Assembly: GCA_027972325.1 (NCBI GenBank)
Contig: JAPMOS010000004.1
Location: forward strand, 620,001-684,000
From: Paratrimastix pyriformis
Taxonomy: Eukaryota; Preaxostyla; Paratrimastigidae
Direction: 5' to 3'
Length of the DNA stretch: 64,000 bases
Positions 34,501 through 44,029 of this stretch are shown piece by piece (position 1 is the first letter of the stretch; every line of letters starts with the position of its first letter). A program made the translations under genes and the position numbers. The notes under the pieces were generated by a model. That model worked only from the letters and a program-made list of their open reading frames with translations. It made no database searches and had not been told where the DNA came from.

Positions 34501-36666
34501 CGACCCAAGCCGAGCAGGGCCACCTCAGGCGGCGTCTGCAGCAGCTCGAGGCCGAGTTGGCCGCGGCCGACCAGCGCCACATCAAGGGCGAGGACGAGGC
34601 CGCCGGCCGGGAGGCCATCCTGCTGGCCCGCCTGGCCAGCCTGGCCCAGGAGCTCCAGCTGGCCCACTCCGTCCGCGAGGCCTACGCGAACGCCCTCAGG
34701 GAGTTCAAGGCCCGCCTCGCCACACCGCACGTCCTCGCATGCCCACCACCAGCCACATCCCCACCGGGCCACGATCGTCCACCGCCGCCTCGACGTGCCT
34801 GCCACGAGCCCTGCACTGCACCACCACAGCCCCGCATCACACCACCGGCCACACATCGCAATCGCCCCGCACTGATGGTCCCGAGTGTCTGTTTTTGGGC
34901 CGACTTGGGGTCTCGGCTGGCGGCTGATGACCTGTCTCCTCTTCAGCTTGGCGACCAGGCCGGGGAGGACCTACGCACCCAGAGCCTGCCCATCGAGGTG
35001 CAGCTCAAGAACGCCCTGCTCCACTGCGAGGAGCTCACCCGGTCGGCCGCCCCGCCCTCGCCCCCCCTGCGGCCCGCATGGGCCCATCCGAGGCCGAGCG
35101 GCCCCAAAGAGCTGCCCCATCCTGCTCCTTCCAGCCCTTGTGGCCCGTTCCAACACGCCGCTCTCGGCACTCCTGTGGCGGGTTTTTTCATCCCTCCGCA
35201 GGGAGGCCTCGGCGGCCATGGCCCGGGCCCAGGAGGCCGAGCGGAGGATCGACCGCTGCGCCAAGGAGACCGAGGTCGGCCCCCAACCCCAGCCCCAACC
35301 CCTTCATCCTCATCCCGCTCACCTCCGTTTCTTCGTGCGCCCGTCTCTCGCCATCGCTCGCACGCCCCGCGCAGGAGCACAAGGAGGCCCTGGCCCGCAG
35401 CCGGATCGAGATGGACGTGCTGCGACAGGAGCTCGCCCTGACCCGCAGTCCGCCCCTCTGCCCCTCCCTCCTTCCATTCCGCCCGCCCCCCGCCGCTCCT
35501 CACCAAGGCTTCCTGTTCGCACCCGCGCCACGCAGCTGAGCTGAGCAGCGCCGGGGACCGGGCCAGGATGCGCCGCTACCGGCGGGCCAACCGGCTTGGC
35601 GGGACGGGTGGGGCCGAGGGCGACCAGCCCGAGGACGACGAGGACGACGACGGCACCCGCCTCCTGGTCTGCCCGCCCGCCGGCCATCGTATGCAGAAGA
35701 CCGCATGGTCCCACAATTCATACGGCCATACGGCCACGCGACCATCTCCGTCACCGGCACTCGTGGGCATTGGCTGGGGCGATGGGCGGACGGGTGGGCA
35801 GGCCGAGAAGGTGACCACCATGGCGGCCCTGGTGCGCCAGAAGGACGAGGCCATGGCCGCCTACCGCAAGATGCTCGAGGACACCCGGGCCGCCAACACC
35901 CTCCAGCAGGAGGTCCGCCCGCCGCCCCCAGGATCCGCCCACCCCAAACGCAAACGCGCATTGTCCCTCGCTCATCACCCAATCGCGCGCCCCGCCTGTG
36001 CGGCGCTGGTTCAGGCGGACCACGCGGAGATCGCCCGGCTGCACCGGCTGCTGCTGCAGGAGGAGACCTCGGGCCTGACCAGGCTGCGCGAGGGCCTCCT
36101 CAAGCTCGAGACCCAGCGGTCCGGCTGGCCCCGCGCCGCCCCTTGCTGCCGATACGCCCCTCTCTGTCCACTCCTGCCATACCCTCCCTCCCTCCGTACG
36201 TTCCGAGCGTCACCACGATTACCCCCTCCCGAGCGGGATCTTCACCAATCCCCTTCGCCTGTCCCGCGCGACGATCCCCGCAGGGCTTCCGAGCCGCCGA
36301 CCCCCAAGACGCTTCAGGCCCCCGCCGAGCCGCGCGGCAGCTCCGGGGCGGTTGCCCTCCTCGAGCGGCAGCTGGCCGATGCCCAGCGGGCCCTTGGCCA
36401 GGCCCAGGCCCAGCTCGAGGCCGCCAACGAGCAGCTGGCTGCGTCCCAGCACCGCATCCAGGAACAGGTCCGTCACCTCGCGCGCGGGCCGGCGCCACTG
36501 GGAGGAGTACCCCCATCCCCCTCCCCCCTGCGCCATCTCGCTTCCTTTCCCCTTCGCTACCAGTTCTCCTGCTGCGCGCGCACTCACGGTTTTACGCCGT
36601 CATTGATGATGTTGATGTTGATGTTGATGTTGATGTTGATGTTGATGTTGATGTTGATGTTGATGT

Positions 36667-36700
<34 letters not shown>

Positions 36701-36701
36701 C

Positions 36702-36748
<47 letters not shown>

Positions 36749-36790
36749 TTGATGTTGATGTTGATGATGATGATGATGATGATGATGATC

Positions 36791-36871
<81 letters not shown>

Positions 36872-39800
36872 CTGGATGATGGTGACCGGATGATGGTGAC
36901 CGGATGATGGACCGACCGGATGATGGTGACCGGATGGTGATGACTGGGTGATGATGACTGGGTGATGATGACTGGGTGATGATGACTGGATGGTGATGAC
37001 TGGATGGTGATGACTGGATGATGATGATGCAGGACGGGCTGATTGCCGAGTTGCAGGCAGCTTCCCAGGAGCAGCCGCCCCCACAGCAGCCTCCCGTGGC
37101 CCAATCTTCTCCTCGCCTCCACCAGGCCGCCATGGACGCCCTCAGGGCCGAGCTCAACCAGCGGTCCGCTTCCCTCCCCTCCTCCGTCTTCTCTCGATTC
37201 CCCCCCTCCTCCCGCGCGGTGGTTTGGGCTGCTCTGCCCCTTTGCCGTATGCCCACCCCGGTTCCTGTTCTCACACATCCCACCACCCGGTCCCCCCGCT
37301 GCCGGCCCGCCTTTGGGAGCACAGGGTGGCCGAGCAGCACAGGTTGCGGAACGCGATCCGGGCCCTGAAGGACGACATCGTCACCATCGCCGGCACCCTC
37401 GCCACCCGCCACGAGAGGTCCGCCCCGTCCCACCCCGTCCCGTCCTGCATCCTCGTGTGTGGCGGCGCCTCTCCTCATGCATCCCGGGCGGACCCGCCGG
37501 TGGCCTCTGCTGGTGGGGCGCAGGTTGGCCGCGGACGAGATCGTGCGGCTCCTGACGGCCCGCATCGACAGCCTCAAGGCCACCATCGACCGGTCGGCAT
37601 GCCCCCGCATGGCCCCATTTATGACCACGCATGGCCCTACATGGCCCCATTTATGGCCGTGTGACCATGTGACACACCATATCCCTCATGCGCCCATCCC
37701 TTCCCCCGCCCCATGCACCCATCCCCCCAGATGGCCCCCTCAAAGCCTCGCGGTTGCTCATTTCCCTTCTTCTGCGGGGCGACGTCTTTGGTGGGCCCAG
37801 GTTCGAATCGCCCGGGGCGGGCGGGGAGCCCCTCACGGCCACGGCCTCGCCCCGGACGCCATCCTCCTCGGCCGGCCCGGGCGCCCTGCAGGCCGAGGCG
37901 GACCGGCTGCGGGCCGAACTGCAGCGGGTCGAGGCGGCCCGGGCCTCGGAGGCTGCCGAGGGGCGCCGTGAGGCCGAGGGGCGCCGGGAGGCGGAGGGGC
38001 GCTTGAAGAAAATCACCGCCGAGAACCACCGCCTCCAGAAGGCCCTCCACGACCAGCAGGTCGGCCAGGACCCTCGGGCCCCGCCACGGCGCCACCCCCT
38101 CCTTCCAAACCCCTCGTGACCTTGCCACCGAGCAGCCTGCTCGACTCTCCTCACATGTCCTGCTTCTGCTTCCCTCCCCGGGGCCGCTCGCTGGTCGTGT
38201 GGGGGCGCGCGCCACCCGCCAGGCCAAGATCGTGGACCTGGCCGAGCAGGCCGAGCAGGGCCGCCTCCACGAGGCCGCCCGGGCCCAGGTGGGCCTCCTC
38301 GAGCGCCGCATCCAGGTGCGCACCCGCCAGCCAGCCCGCCAGCCATCCTTCTTCCCCTCTGTGCCTTTGCTCTTCCCTGTTTTGGGGGACCGAAAAGTAG
38401 CGACCTCACCCGGATCCCCTCCCCCCCTCCCCCCTCCCCCGTGGCACGCACGGCACCGCCCATCTGACCCCGGGTGCAGATCCTGCAGGAGCGCCTCCGC
38501 AAGAAGGAGGCCGGGGGGCCCGCGGGGCCGCCGCCCACGGACGGGAGCGGGAGCTCGCCCAGCCCGGCCCCAGGCCCCGAGGCCGACGAGCAGCAGCAGC
38601 AGCAGACCCGCGAGGCGGCGGGCCCCCAGACGGCCCGCAGCACCAGCGCCGAGCGGCGGAGCAGCCTGGGCAGCCGAGGAGGAGCCCCAGCCGATGGCCG
38701 CCCAAGTCCGCACCCGCACTCGCACCCACACCCACACCCGCACCCGCACCCACACTCGCACTCGCACTCGCACTCGCACCCGCACCCGCACTCGCACTCG
38801 CACCCGCACTCGCACTCGCACTCGCGCCGGCATGCGGACACCCTCCGCTCCCACGCACAGCTGGGTCGCTCCCTCGTGCCGTCTCACCCCCAAACCCCCA
38901 CCCCGGCGACACAATCCCGTCCGCGTGCATCGCCACCACCCCCCAGGCGGGCTGACCTTCGAGCAGTGGGAGGAGGGCAAGCGCCTCCAGCAGGGCCTGC
39001 CCCTCGCCCCTGCCCGCCCCTGCCCCCTGCCCCCTGCCCCTGCCCCTGCCCCTGCCCCTGCCCCCGCCCCTGCCCCTGCCCCCTGCCCCTGCCCCTGCCC
39101 CTGCCCCTGCCCCTGCCCCTGCCCCTGCCCCCTGCCCCTGCCCCCTGCCCCCTGCCCCTGCCCCTGCCCCTGCCCCTGCCCCTTGCCCATGCCCATGCCC
39201 CCGATGCCTGTCTCAGACCCCCCCTCCCGCATCTTTGCAGACGGCCGAGCTAAGCCAGGCCCAGCTGGAGGCGGCCAAGCTGCGCGACGAGCTGAGCGCA
39301 CTCACCCGCAGGCCCAAGGCCGATCTTCCGCGCCAGGTCCATGCCGCAGCCGCCCCCCGGACCCCCCCCCCCCCCCCCCCATGTCCATGTCCCCGTCCAT
39401 GATCTCTGATTGACGGCGGCCTTGCCCCGGCCTTGCCCCGGGCGCCGTTGTGGTTGTTTGCGGCTTTGATTTTGGCAGCCCGAGGCCGAGGTGGGTTCGC
39501 TGCGTGCCGATCTGGACCGGGCCCAGGCCGACGCGGCGCGTTCCCGGGGCGAGCTGGCCCAGGCCAGGGCCGACCTCGAGAAGGCCCGCACAGAGGCGGC
39601 CCGCCTGCAGGCCCAGGCGGGGGCCCGCGGGTCGCCCGGCCTCGCAGCCGCCCCGGAGTCGCGCAGTCGCAGCCCGAGTGCCACCGCCAGGGGCTCGTCG
39701 GCCGAGCGGAGCATCGCCATGGGGTTGGGTCCGCATCGCGACCCGTTCCGTTGGTCAGGGAGGCGGGTGGTGAGTGAGGGGGCCGGTCTGCAGAGCGGTT

Positions 39801-41374
39801 CGGATGGGCGTCTGTCCTCCCGCAGTGCTCAGGGTGTCTGCCGGTCGTGTGGCGGCATGGGGATGGCAGAGGCGGCCTCGCCAGCGGCCGACCCGCAGCA
39901 GCGCATCCGGGACCTGGAGCACATGGTCGAGGCCCTGCGCGCCTCCTTGCACAACCAGGTCGGCAGCAGCCCCCCGCCACGCCCACTGGGATCCCGCTTC
40001 CTACCTCCTCCTCCTCCTCTCCCCCTTCGCCAGCCCTCACGAGATCCTGTCCTTCCACGGTGCCATGGGGGAGGGGGGGGGGGCAGCTCGGCAAGGAGGA
40101 CCGGGCCCTGCGCGGCCTGCGTGCCGACCTCGAGCGGGCCCAAGCCGAGGCCACCCGCGCCCGCGCCGACGCCGCCCAGGCCCAGGCGGGTCTGGAGAAG
40201 GCCCAGCAGGAGGCCTTCCATGCCCGGGCGGGCCTCGAGAAGGCCCAGGCCGCGGCGGCTTCCCAGGCTGCCGCCGACCCCCCGCGAGCTGGGCCGGTGC
40301 CGGGAAGAGCTGGAGAAGGCCCAGGCCGAACTGGCCCGCTCCCGCCAGCGGGCCGAGCACCTGGTGGCCGAGCTCGCTCGGACCAGGGAGGACCTCGCCA
40401 AGCGGCCCGCTGCCCCAGCCGGTGCCCCAGACGGCGCTGTTTCGGCCCGCGACCAGCCCCAAGCCGGCACCGAGTCCGCCCGCCCGCCCGCCCGCCCGCC
40501 CGCCCGCCCACTCAGCTTTCTTTCTGCATCCCTTGGTGGGCCCGGCCTGGCGGGTCGGCGCAGCCCCTCGGCCATGGAGAGCCTCGTCCGCCGGCTCCGG
40601 CAGGACAACGCCAAGATCACGGCCCGCCTGGAGGAGCTCGAGGTCTGCTCGCGCCCTCTGCTCTCGGTATTGATCGCCGCCGCACGCAGCACGGGCTGGA
40701 GGTGCGAACCCGCGAGGCGGAGAGCATCCGGGCCGAGCTGCGGCACCGGCTGCAGGAGCGGGACGAGGCCCGGGCCCAGGTGGCCGCCCTGCGGGAGGAC
40801 CGCAAGCGCCTTGTGGCCGAGCTGGAGGCCCTCCGTCGCCAGCTGGCTACCCAGGCCGCCCAGCCGGCCCCCGAGCCGCCCCTGCCCCCGGGCGGCTTCT
40901 CCAGCAGCACGGCCGCCGTTGGGGTGCTGGAGGCCCTCCGCCACGAGCTGGACGAGGCTCGGACCAGGGCACGCGACACCCAGGCCGAGAATGACCGGCT
41001 CCACGAGCAGGTCGACCGGCTCGACCCATCTTTCTTCGAGGGCATCGGCGACCTCAAGCGCAATTGTCTGTCCCGCTTGCTTTCTGGTGATGATTGATTG
41101 CTGACGGGTTGATTCTCTCCGTCCAGACAAACACGCCGTGGCGACCGCAAACGCTCTCCAACGAGCCTTGGAGGACCTCGCCGCCCAGTTTGGGGTGCCC
41201 GTTCCCCCGGTTGCCATTGCGCCGCTCAACGAAAGTTCAGTCTCCGCATCTTTCAGTCTCGATACCACAGCCGCATCGGGTGCTCTCCGTCAATCGATGA
41301 GCTCACGTGCGCGACCAGCCTCAGGTGGGACGGGCCACTTCCAGCCACCAGCCACCAGTCGAAGCAGGAGATGA
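25582..41374 (+). CDS. CEP290: CEP290-like ciliary transition-zone coiled-coil protein
   Basis: CEP290 forms the Y-links that tether microtubules to membrane at the ciliary gate. Both ends match it. The N-terminus has NWDEIAALTPDF and PLLIQLFQVTQLLLE, spliced to YTTAKSLDSKEEIAELQQ, like human NWKEI and IHLFRITQSLMK. The C-terminus has RLDPSFFEGIGDLKRN spliced to YKHAVATANAL and AAQFGVPVPP, like human FDPSFFEEIEDLKYNYKEEV and SEQLGVELTSP. Internally LYGLPEAIDEVKQLRVAIAT (about 28507) matches human VYGLEDAVVEI, and LTFEQWEEGKRLQ (about 38955) matches IRWEEGKKWQ. Between them run dozens of exons of heptad-rich, E/R/Q/A-rich coiled coil with GC-rich codons. I estimate 35-45 introns, many with GTCYG donors and several filled with microsatellites. 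Exon 32392-32456 (ERLGRLESELLQA) restores phase across a large intron, so I read one gene rather than two. ATG at 25582; TGA at 41372-41374. Confidence 0.88.
27991..28140. repeat. CTCGC pentanucleotide array
   Basis: About 30 perfect copies of a 5-bp unit (GCCTC/CTCGC) in a CEP290 intron that begins at the end of the REEVQ exon. Confidence 0.95.
31813..32201 (-). CDS. SERP1: RAMP4/SERP small ER membrane protein, nested in CEP290 intron
   Basis: RAMP4 (SERP) is a tail-anchored protein of the ER membrane that binds Sec61 and ribosomes and helps protect membrane proteins under stress. Four exons give a 66-residue product. Exon 1 is the ATG alone (32201-32199). Exon 2 (32139-32068) reads HKVRVKNAKFEKEAATP. 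Exon 3 (31995-31917) reads AMKKKGNGLSAGPVLIGFF, then VLVLVGS. Exon 4 (31859-31813) reads ALIQLVRAVTSGQPY and TAG. Introns of 59, 72 and 57 nt all start GTCTG or GTCCG and end CAG, TAG or TAG. Basic R.KNAKFEK, GPVL.GFF and the C-terminal VGSA..Q are RAMP4 hallmarks, and length matches the family (about 66). The gene lies wholly inside the 820-nt CEP290 intron 31572-32391 on the other strand. Exon 1 being only the start codon is the least certain part. Confidence 0.85.
32202..32391. promoter_or_regulatory. Presumed RAMP4 promoter inside CEP290 intron
   Basis: 190 bp between the RAMP4 start and the next CEP290 exon at 32392, AT-richer than the exons around it. The nested gene's promoter must lie here or reach into CEP290 exons. 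No motif is recognised. Confidence 0.4.
32499..32523. repeat. C25 homopolymer before a CEP290 splice acceptor
   Basis: 25 consecutive C, followed 25 bases later by the TTTCAG acceptor of the exon at about 32547. A C26 run at 33609-33634 sits similarly before another CEP290 acceptor. Confidence 0.9.
33862..33930. repeat. CCCATGT-type tandem repeat
   Basis: About nine copies of a 7-bp unit TCCCATG in a CEP290 intron. Confidence 0.8.
36600..36875. repeat. GATGTT / GATGAT microsatellite
   Basis: About 275 bp of GATGTT hexamers merging into GAT trimers, with a few CGGATGAT breaks, then degenerate GGTGATGACTG units to about 37020. It lies in a CEP290 intron. Confidence 0.95.
38705..38825. repeat. 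CACTCG / CACCCG hexanucleotide array
   Basis: About 120 bp of alternating CACTCGC and CACCCGC units in a CEP290 intron. Confidence 0.85.
39000..39195. repeat. CCCCTG hexanucleotide array
   Basis: About 195 bp of CCCCTG units with some CCCCCTG, in the intron after the WEEGKRLQ exon of CEP290. Confidence 0.9.
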
Positions 41375-41416
41375 CGATTGATGTGAAGTTCACATTTTTC
41401 TCTTTGTAAAGTTTTG

Positions 41417-43445
41417 ATGTCCCGGATTATTTATTCTTTTGTTCGGTGAACGCAAATTCCCCTCGCCCCCTCTACCTCTTGCGGGAGTTGGGGATGGCAA
41501 ACACGACCCATTGGGCGACGCCACCAATCCGCACTTGGTCTTTTTGGCAGGCTGGCCAGCGAGTGGGAAAAATTTCTTGTAGATAAGCAGGCCTTTCAGG
41601 GGGCACGCTCTTCGTCCATATCTTTGGCCGTATGCACCCCCGATTTTCATTGCGATTTTGTTTGTGAGGTGATCGCCCAACGTGGATCTGCCCTTGGTCG
41701 GATGGGGACCTTCCACGATGTTGAACAAGGCGGGACTCGCCGAAGAGTTTTGGGCCTCAATATGGACGAATGTCTTTTCCTCTGCGATCGTGGTTCGCTG
41801 CTGCTCTACCCAGAGGGGACCCCAGCCGAGGCCATTCTCGCACAGGCACGCGAAAGAAAAGGGAAGAAGGCCGAATCACCTCCGAGAACTACCGTTGAGC
41901 GAGAGGCGGACACTCCCGTCCTCTCGTCACCACCGCTCGCGCCATCTCCCGCGATGCCGGTGGAGCCACTACCCCCGTTGCTGTCCACGTCCACCCAAAT
42001 GCTCCCTCCACCTCCCCCAATACACATGTTCACGCCACCGCCTATCCCGGAGCCTCCAACCCCCGTCGTCACCTCCCCAGCGCCGCCGCCCATCCCCACC
42101 CCGATCATCACCACCCCACCCCCGCGGCCGTGGAAACCGCCCTGCCGCTCGGCTCCTCCGCGGCGGGCCACCCGCCCGAGTCCATCTCGACGGGGCCACC
42201 ACCGGCCACCCTGTCTCCCCCCCTCATCCCCGCCGCCGTTTTCTCGCCCATGACCCAATGCACGGCCTCCTCCGAGGATGGCGACCTCCTCACCCCCGAG
42301 ACGCGCGCCTCCTCGCCCATGACCTCCACGCCGCCCTCCGGCGCCATCACACCCGCATCCCCGGCGAGCTCCGCCGAGCCCGGGACGCCCGCCTTGGCCC
42401 GAATGGACACGGCCACTCCACCCCGCCTGGTGGCTGCCCCCCCGCAACCACCGGCCGACCGGGCCATGGACCTGACCCCCAGCCTGGCCCCTCGCCACCC
42501 CCGCCCCTCGACGCCCTCACCCGCCCCTCTTGCCGCCAGCCCGCCTGCCCCATGCCCCGACGGGCCGCGGCCGCTGCCCCCCAGCACCATCTGGGGTCGG
42601 GTGACGGGCCTGGCGGGCTTCTCAATGGAGGGCTACCTGGTCTTCGCCCACCTGTCCCGGCTGGGGTACACCCTGGTCAGGCTCTTCTCGGGCAAGCCCC
42701 ACCCCACCACCCTCATCGCGGGGGCGCCCGCCCAGCCGGCTCTGGCCTCGCTGATGGCTCTGCAGCCGCCCCCACCCGATCTGCTGGCCTGGTGCGTTGC
42801 CCCGCCCGCCCCGCCCGGCAAGGGGGCCGGGCCGGCGGGGGCCGAGAGTTTCTACCTGGTGCTGGCACCCTTCGAGCAGGTGGTGCCGGGGCCATCCGAC
42901 GTGGCCCGGGTTCGGGACTTGATCCCCGGGGGCCCCGCGGGCCGCCCCGTCCGCTGGGCCACCGTCCAGGCGGGGGCCATCCTCTTCACCGAGCTGCAGG
43001 TCCGCAGCCGGCGGCTCGCGGTGGTGGCAGGAAGAGGAGAGGGGTGTTGTGTCTGTGTGTGTTGTCCGCGTGCGTTGTGTCTGTGCCCGTGTCTCTGTGT
43101 GTTGTTGACTGACCCTTGTTCGCTGCCGCCTGCTTGCGTATGTTGGCCTGGTGGACACTGCTTGACTATGGCGCTTCCCTTGCGGATTGTGCCTACATTT
43201 CTTGCGGTGGTGTCTTTCCTCCCTCTTTTTTTTCTGTGTCTGTGTCTGTCTGTCTGTGTCTGTGTCTGTGTGTGTCTGTGGGGGCGTATGCAGGGCCTCA
43301 CTCGACCCTGGTTCTTTTCGCAGCTGTGGGCCTCATCGGCTTTGACGGCTGGCCCGTCGGCCCCAGGGTCGGCCCCCCCGAAGCCATCCCGACCGATGCC
43401 GCCCGGGCCGAGGAGAGCAGCAGCACGGCCGAGGGGCCCCAGTGA
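41417..43445 (+). CDS. SEN54: tRNA-splicing endonuclease subunit Sen54-like
   Basis: Sen54 is the non-catalytic partner of Sen2 in the nuclear complex that cuts introns out of pre-tRNAs. Two signatures support it. The N-terminal block RGSALGRMGTF, then LNMDECLFLCDRGSLLLYPE and TPAEAI (about 41680-41860), matches the Sen54 stretch with MG and EALYLLECGSI. After a proline-rich insert (about 41870-42590), FSMEGYLVFAHLSRLGYTLV (about 42622-42680) matches the YVVYSHLKRLGY-type motif. The C-terminal SFYLVLAPFEQVV and ATVQAGAILFTELQ fit the last strands. The last exon with uniform G/C third positions ends at TGA 43443-43445. The first exons are unsure: the ATG at 41417 (MSRIIYSF) and the joins up to about 41600 are provisional. 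The gap to the CEP290 stop is only 42 bp. Confidence 0.75.
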
Positions 43446-44029
43446 CCCACAGGTGATCCGCCGCAAGGGACCGAGATCTTCTTGTGCGAGGGGGCGCCAA
43501 GTCCGAACAAACCGAGCGACTGACTGACTCTCTCATCGGGGCCGGGGGGGGGGGGGGGGGGGTGGATGGAGCGAACGACGGGACCCGGCAGAGACCCACG
43601 CGCCGAGAAGCAAACGAACGAACGACAGGCCAAAGAAAAGTCGTGGAGATGGATGAATCATGGAGATGGAGATGGATGAAAACTCTCACGGGGGTTGGGG
43701 GGGGGGGGGGGCAAGCCCGCAAAGCGAGCCCGCCACGAACCACCTCGAAGGGAACTCAAAAGGCCTGACCACAGACAGGCGACGAAGAAGAACGAAGGCA
43801 ACGTAAAGTCAAGTCAAACCGAACAGAAACCGCTGTACCCAACCAAACCAGACCGAGACGGACGGACGGACGGGACGCGGCACACGACGAGACAAAAGGA
43901 CGCCCGCGGACGTCGGGATGGAGGGTTATGGGATTGGGATTGGGAGGGGATGGGCGGGGGTGAGGAGGCGCCAGGTGCCGCATAACGGGGTGGGGTTGAC
44001 GGGGCGGCACCGACGGATGGGCAGGGCGA
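43446..44029. other. Convergent intergenic region, low complexity
   Basis: 584 bp between the Sen54 and histidine-kinase stops. It holds two G homopolymers (about 43544-43562 and 43698-43711) and A/G/C-rich sequence with no supported gene. Confidence 0.6.

Noticed and set aside
41390-41728. 112-residue minus-strand open frame
   Set aside because: It is antisense to the Sen54-like 5' exons, contains no recognisable domain and has no supported start or splice context.
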